Part shown: positions 5,324 through 5,639 of the stretch, in pieces
Numbering within the stretch: the stretch's first letter is position 1
How the letters are laid out: each line of letters opens with the position of its first letter
Assembly: GCA_025964075.1 (NCBI GenBank)
Contig: JAOPZQ010000093.1
Location: forward strand, 1 to 5,639
Length of the DNA: 5,639 bases
Direction of reading: 5' to 3'
From: Solirubrobacterales bacterium
GTDB lineage: Bacteria > Actinomycetota > Thermoleophilia > Solirubrobacterales > Solirubrobacteraceae
Notes under the pieces: generated by a model
What the model was told of the DNA's origin: nothing
The model's database searches: none
The model's input: the letters and a program-made list of their open reading frames with translations, nothing else
Translations under genes and position numbers: made by a program

Positions 5324-5639
5324 CCTCGCACTCTTCGCGTCTGGTCCTCGGTCAGCTCGTTCGCGGCGAGCAGCGCGGCGCCGCGCACGCCGGCCTCGTT
5401 GCCGAAGCGGGCGAGGCGGATCTCGGTGCGCTCGCCGATGCCCGGGATCAGGAACCGCCGCGCCGTCGCCACCGCGGGATCGAGCAGCAGCGGGCCGGCC
5501 GCCTCGGCGACACCGCCGCCGAGCGCGACGACGTCGGGATCGAAGACGGTGATCGCGTTGGCGATCCCGACCCCGAGACGCTCGGCGAGCACCGTGACGA
5601 CGCGGAGCGCGACCTCGTCGCCCGCGTGCGCCGCCTCCA
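5320..5639 (-). CDS. ROK-family sugar kinase, 3' end only (cut by window edge)
   Basis: About 105 C-terminal residues are visible before the TGA at 5322-5320; the gene continues past the right edge, so its true start is not here. The visible part contains a long helix, then LGVGIANAITVFDPDVVALGGGVAEA. That is the ROK C-terminal pattern: a Gly-rich ATP-site segment (LGGGVAEA) after a buried strand, then FGNEAGVRGAALLAANEL, equivalent to the closing helix GDLGGAIGAALL of the + strand kinase. The only potential internal start (a GTG at 5592) would remove the catalytic Asp and zinc motifs and is rejected. As first visible gene of the operon it probably phosphorylates the entering hexose, most likely glucose. 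The catalytic motifs that would confirm this lie outside the window. A ROK regulator cannot be excluded from the C-terminus alone. Confidence 0.85.
   Translation of the reverse strand, partial: EAAHAGDEVALRVVTVLAERLGVGIANAITVFDPDVVALGGGVAEAAGPLLLDPAVATARRFLIPGIGERTEIRLARFGNEAGVRGAALLAANELTEDQTRRVRG
5324..5336 (-). promoter_or_regulatory. rpiB ribosome binding region with two possible starts
   Basis: The minus strand carries GAAGAG (5336-5331), 7 nt before the ATG at 5323. It also carries GAGG (5327-5324), which touches that ATG but is 9 nt before the in-frame ATG at 5314. The first start gives the usual 4-base overlap with the upstream gene. The second has better Shine-Dalgarno spacing. The products differ by three residues (MTQ). 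Confidence 0.45.

Noticed and set aside
5320..5592. A 90-residue protein starting at the GTG at 5592
   Set aside because: The same frame runs on without a stop to the window edge with ROK-like sequence, so this is the tail of a larger ROK gene, not a small gene.
1..5639. Mobile element, CRISPR array, tRNA, rRNA, toxin-antitoxin or defence genes
   Set aside because: No terminal inverted repeats, spaced direct repeats, tRNA-like folds or relevant protein motifs were seen. The window is fully occupied by metabolic genes.

Overview
The window is a very GC-rich (about 70% by eye) stretch of a bacterial chromosome. It carries a compact central-carbon cluster around the pentose phosphate pathway (PPP) and the first steps of glycolysis. 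Codon use is strongly GC-biased at third positions, and long shadow frames run opposite every gene. The protein families fit a high-GC actinobacterium-like lineage, possibly Thermoleophilia. That placement is an inference from composition and family resemblance, not something a marker gene here proves.

Layout: a complete ROK-family sugar kinase lies on the + strand (70-1065). It converges on a four-gene minus-strand operon that fills the rest of the window. In transcription order the operon is: the 3' end of a second ROK kinase (5639 to 5320, cut by the window edge); an RpiB-type ribose-5-phosphate isomerase (5323-4868); a 909-residue transaldolase/glucose-6-phosphate isomerase fusion (4871-2142); and a short, NAD-type 6-phosphogluconate dehydrogenase (2142-1120). 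Each junction overlaps: ATGA, ATGA, then TGATG. The genes are therefore almost certainly co-transcribed and probably translationally coupled. The operon promoter is not in the window. The 54-base convergent gap (1066-1119) holds candidate hairpins but no T-tract.

How the genes fit together: the ROK kinases would supply glucose-6-phosphate (or another phosphosugar). Gnd makes ribulose-5-phosphate, CO2 and reduced cofactor. RpiB interconverts ribulose-5-P and ribose-5-P. Transaldolase forms fructose-6-phosphate, and the fused isomerase can return it to glucose-6-phosphate. This is the gene set for a cyclic PPP. Glucose-6-phosphate dehydrogenase, lactonase and transketolase are missing from the window and would have to be encoded elsewhere.

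I see no mobile element, CRISPR array, tRNA, rRNA or defence gene, and no gene of wholly unknown function. The window is mostly ordinary metabolism. The points worth a second look are the enzyme fusion, the cysteine-rich RpiB, the probable NAD preference of Gnd, and a possible hairpin over the gnd ribosome binding site.
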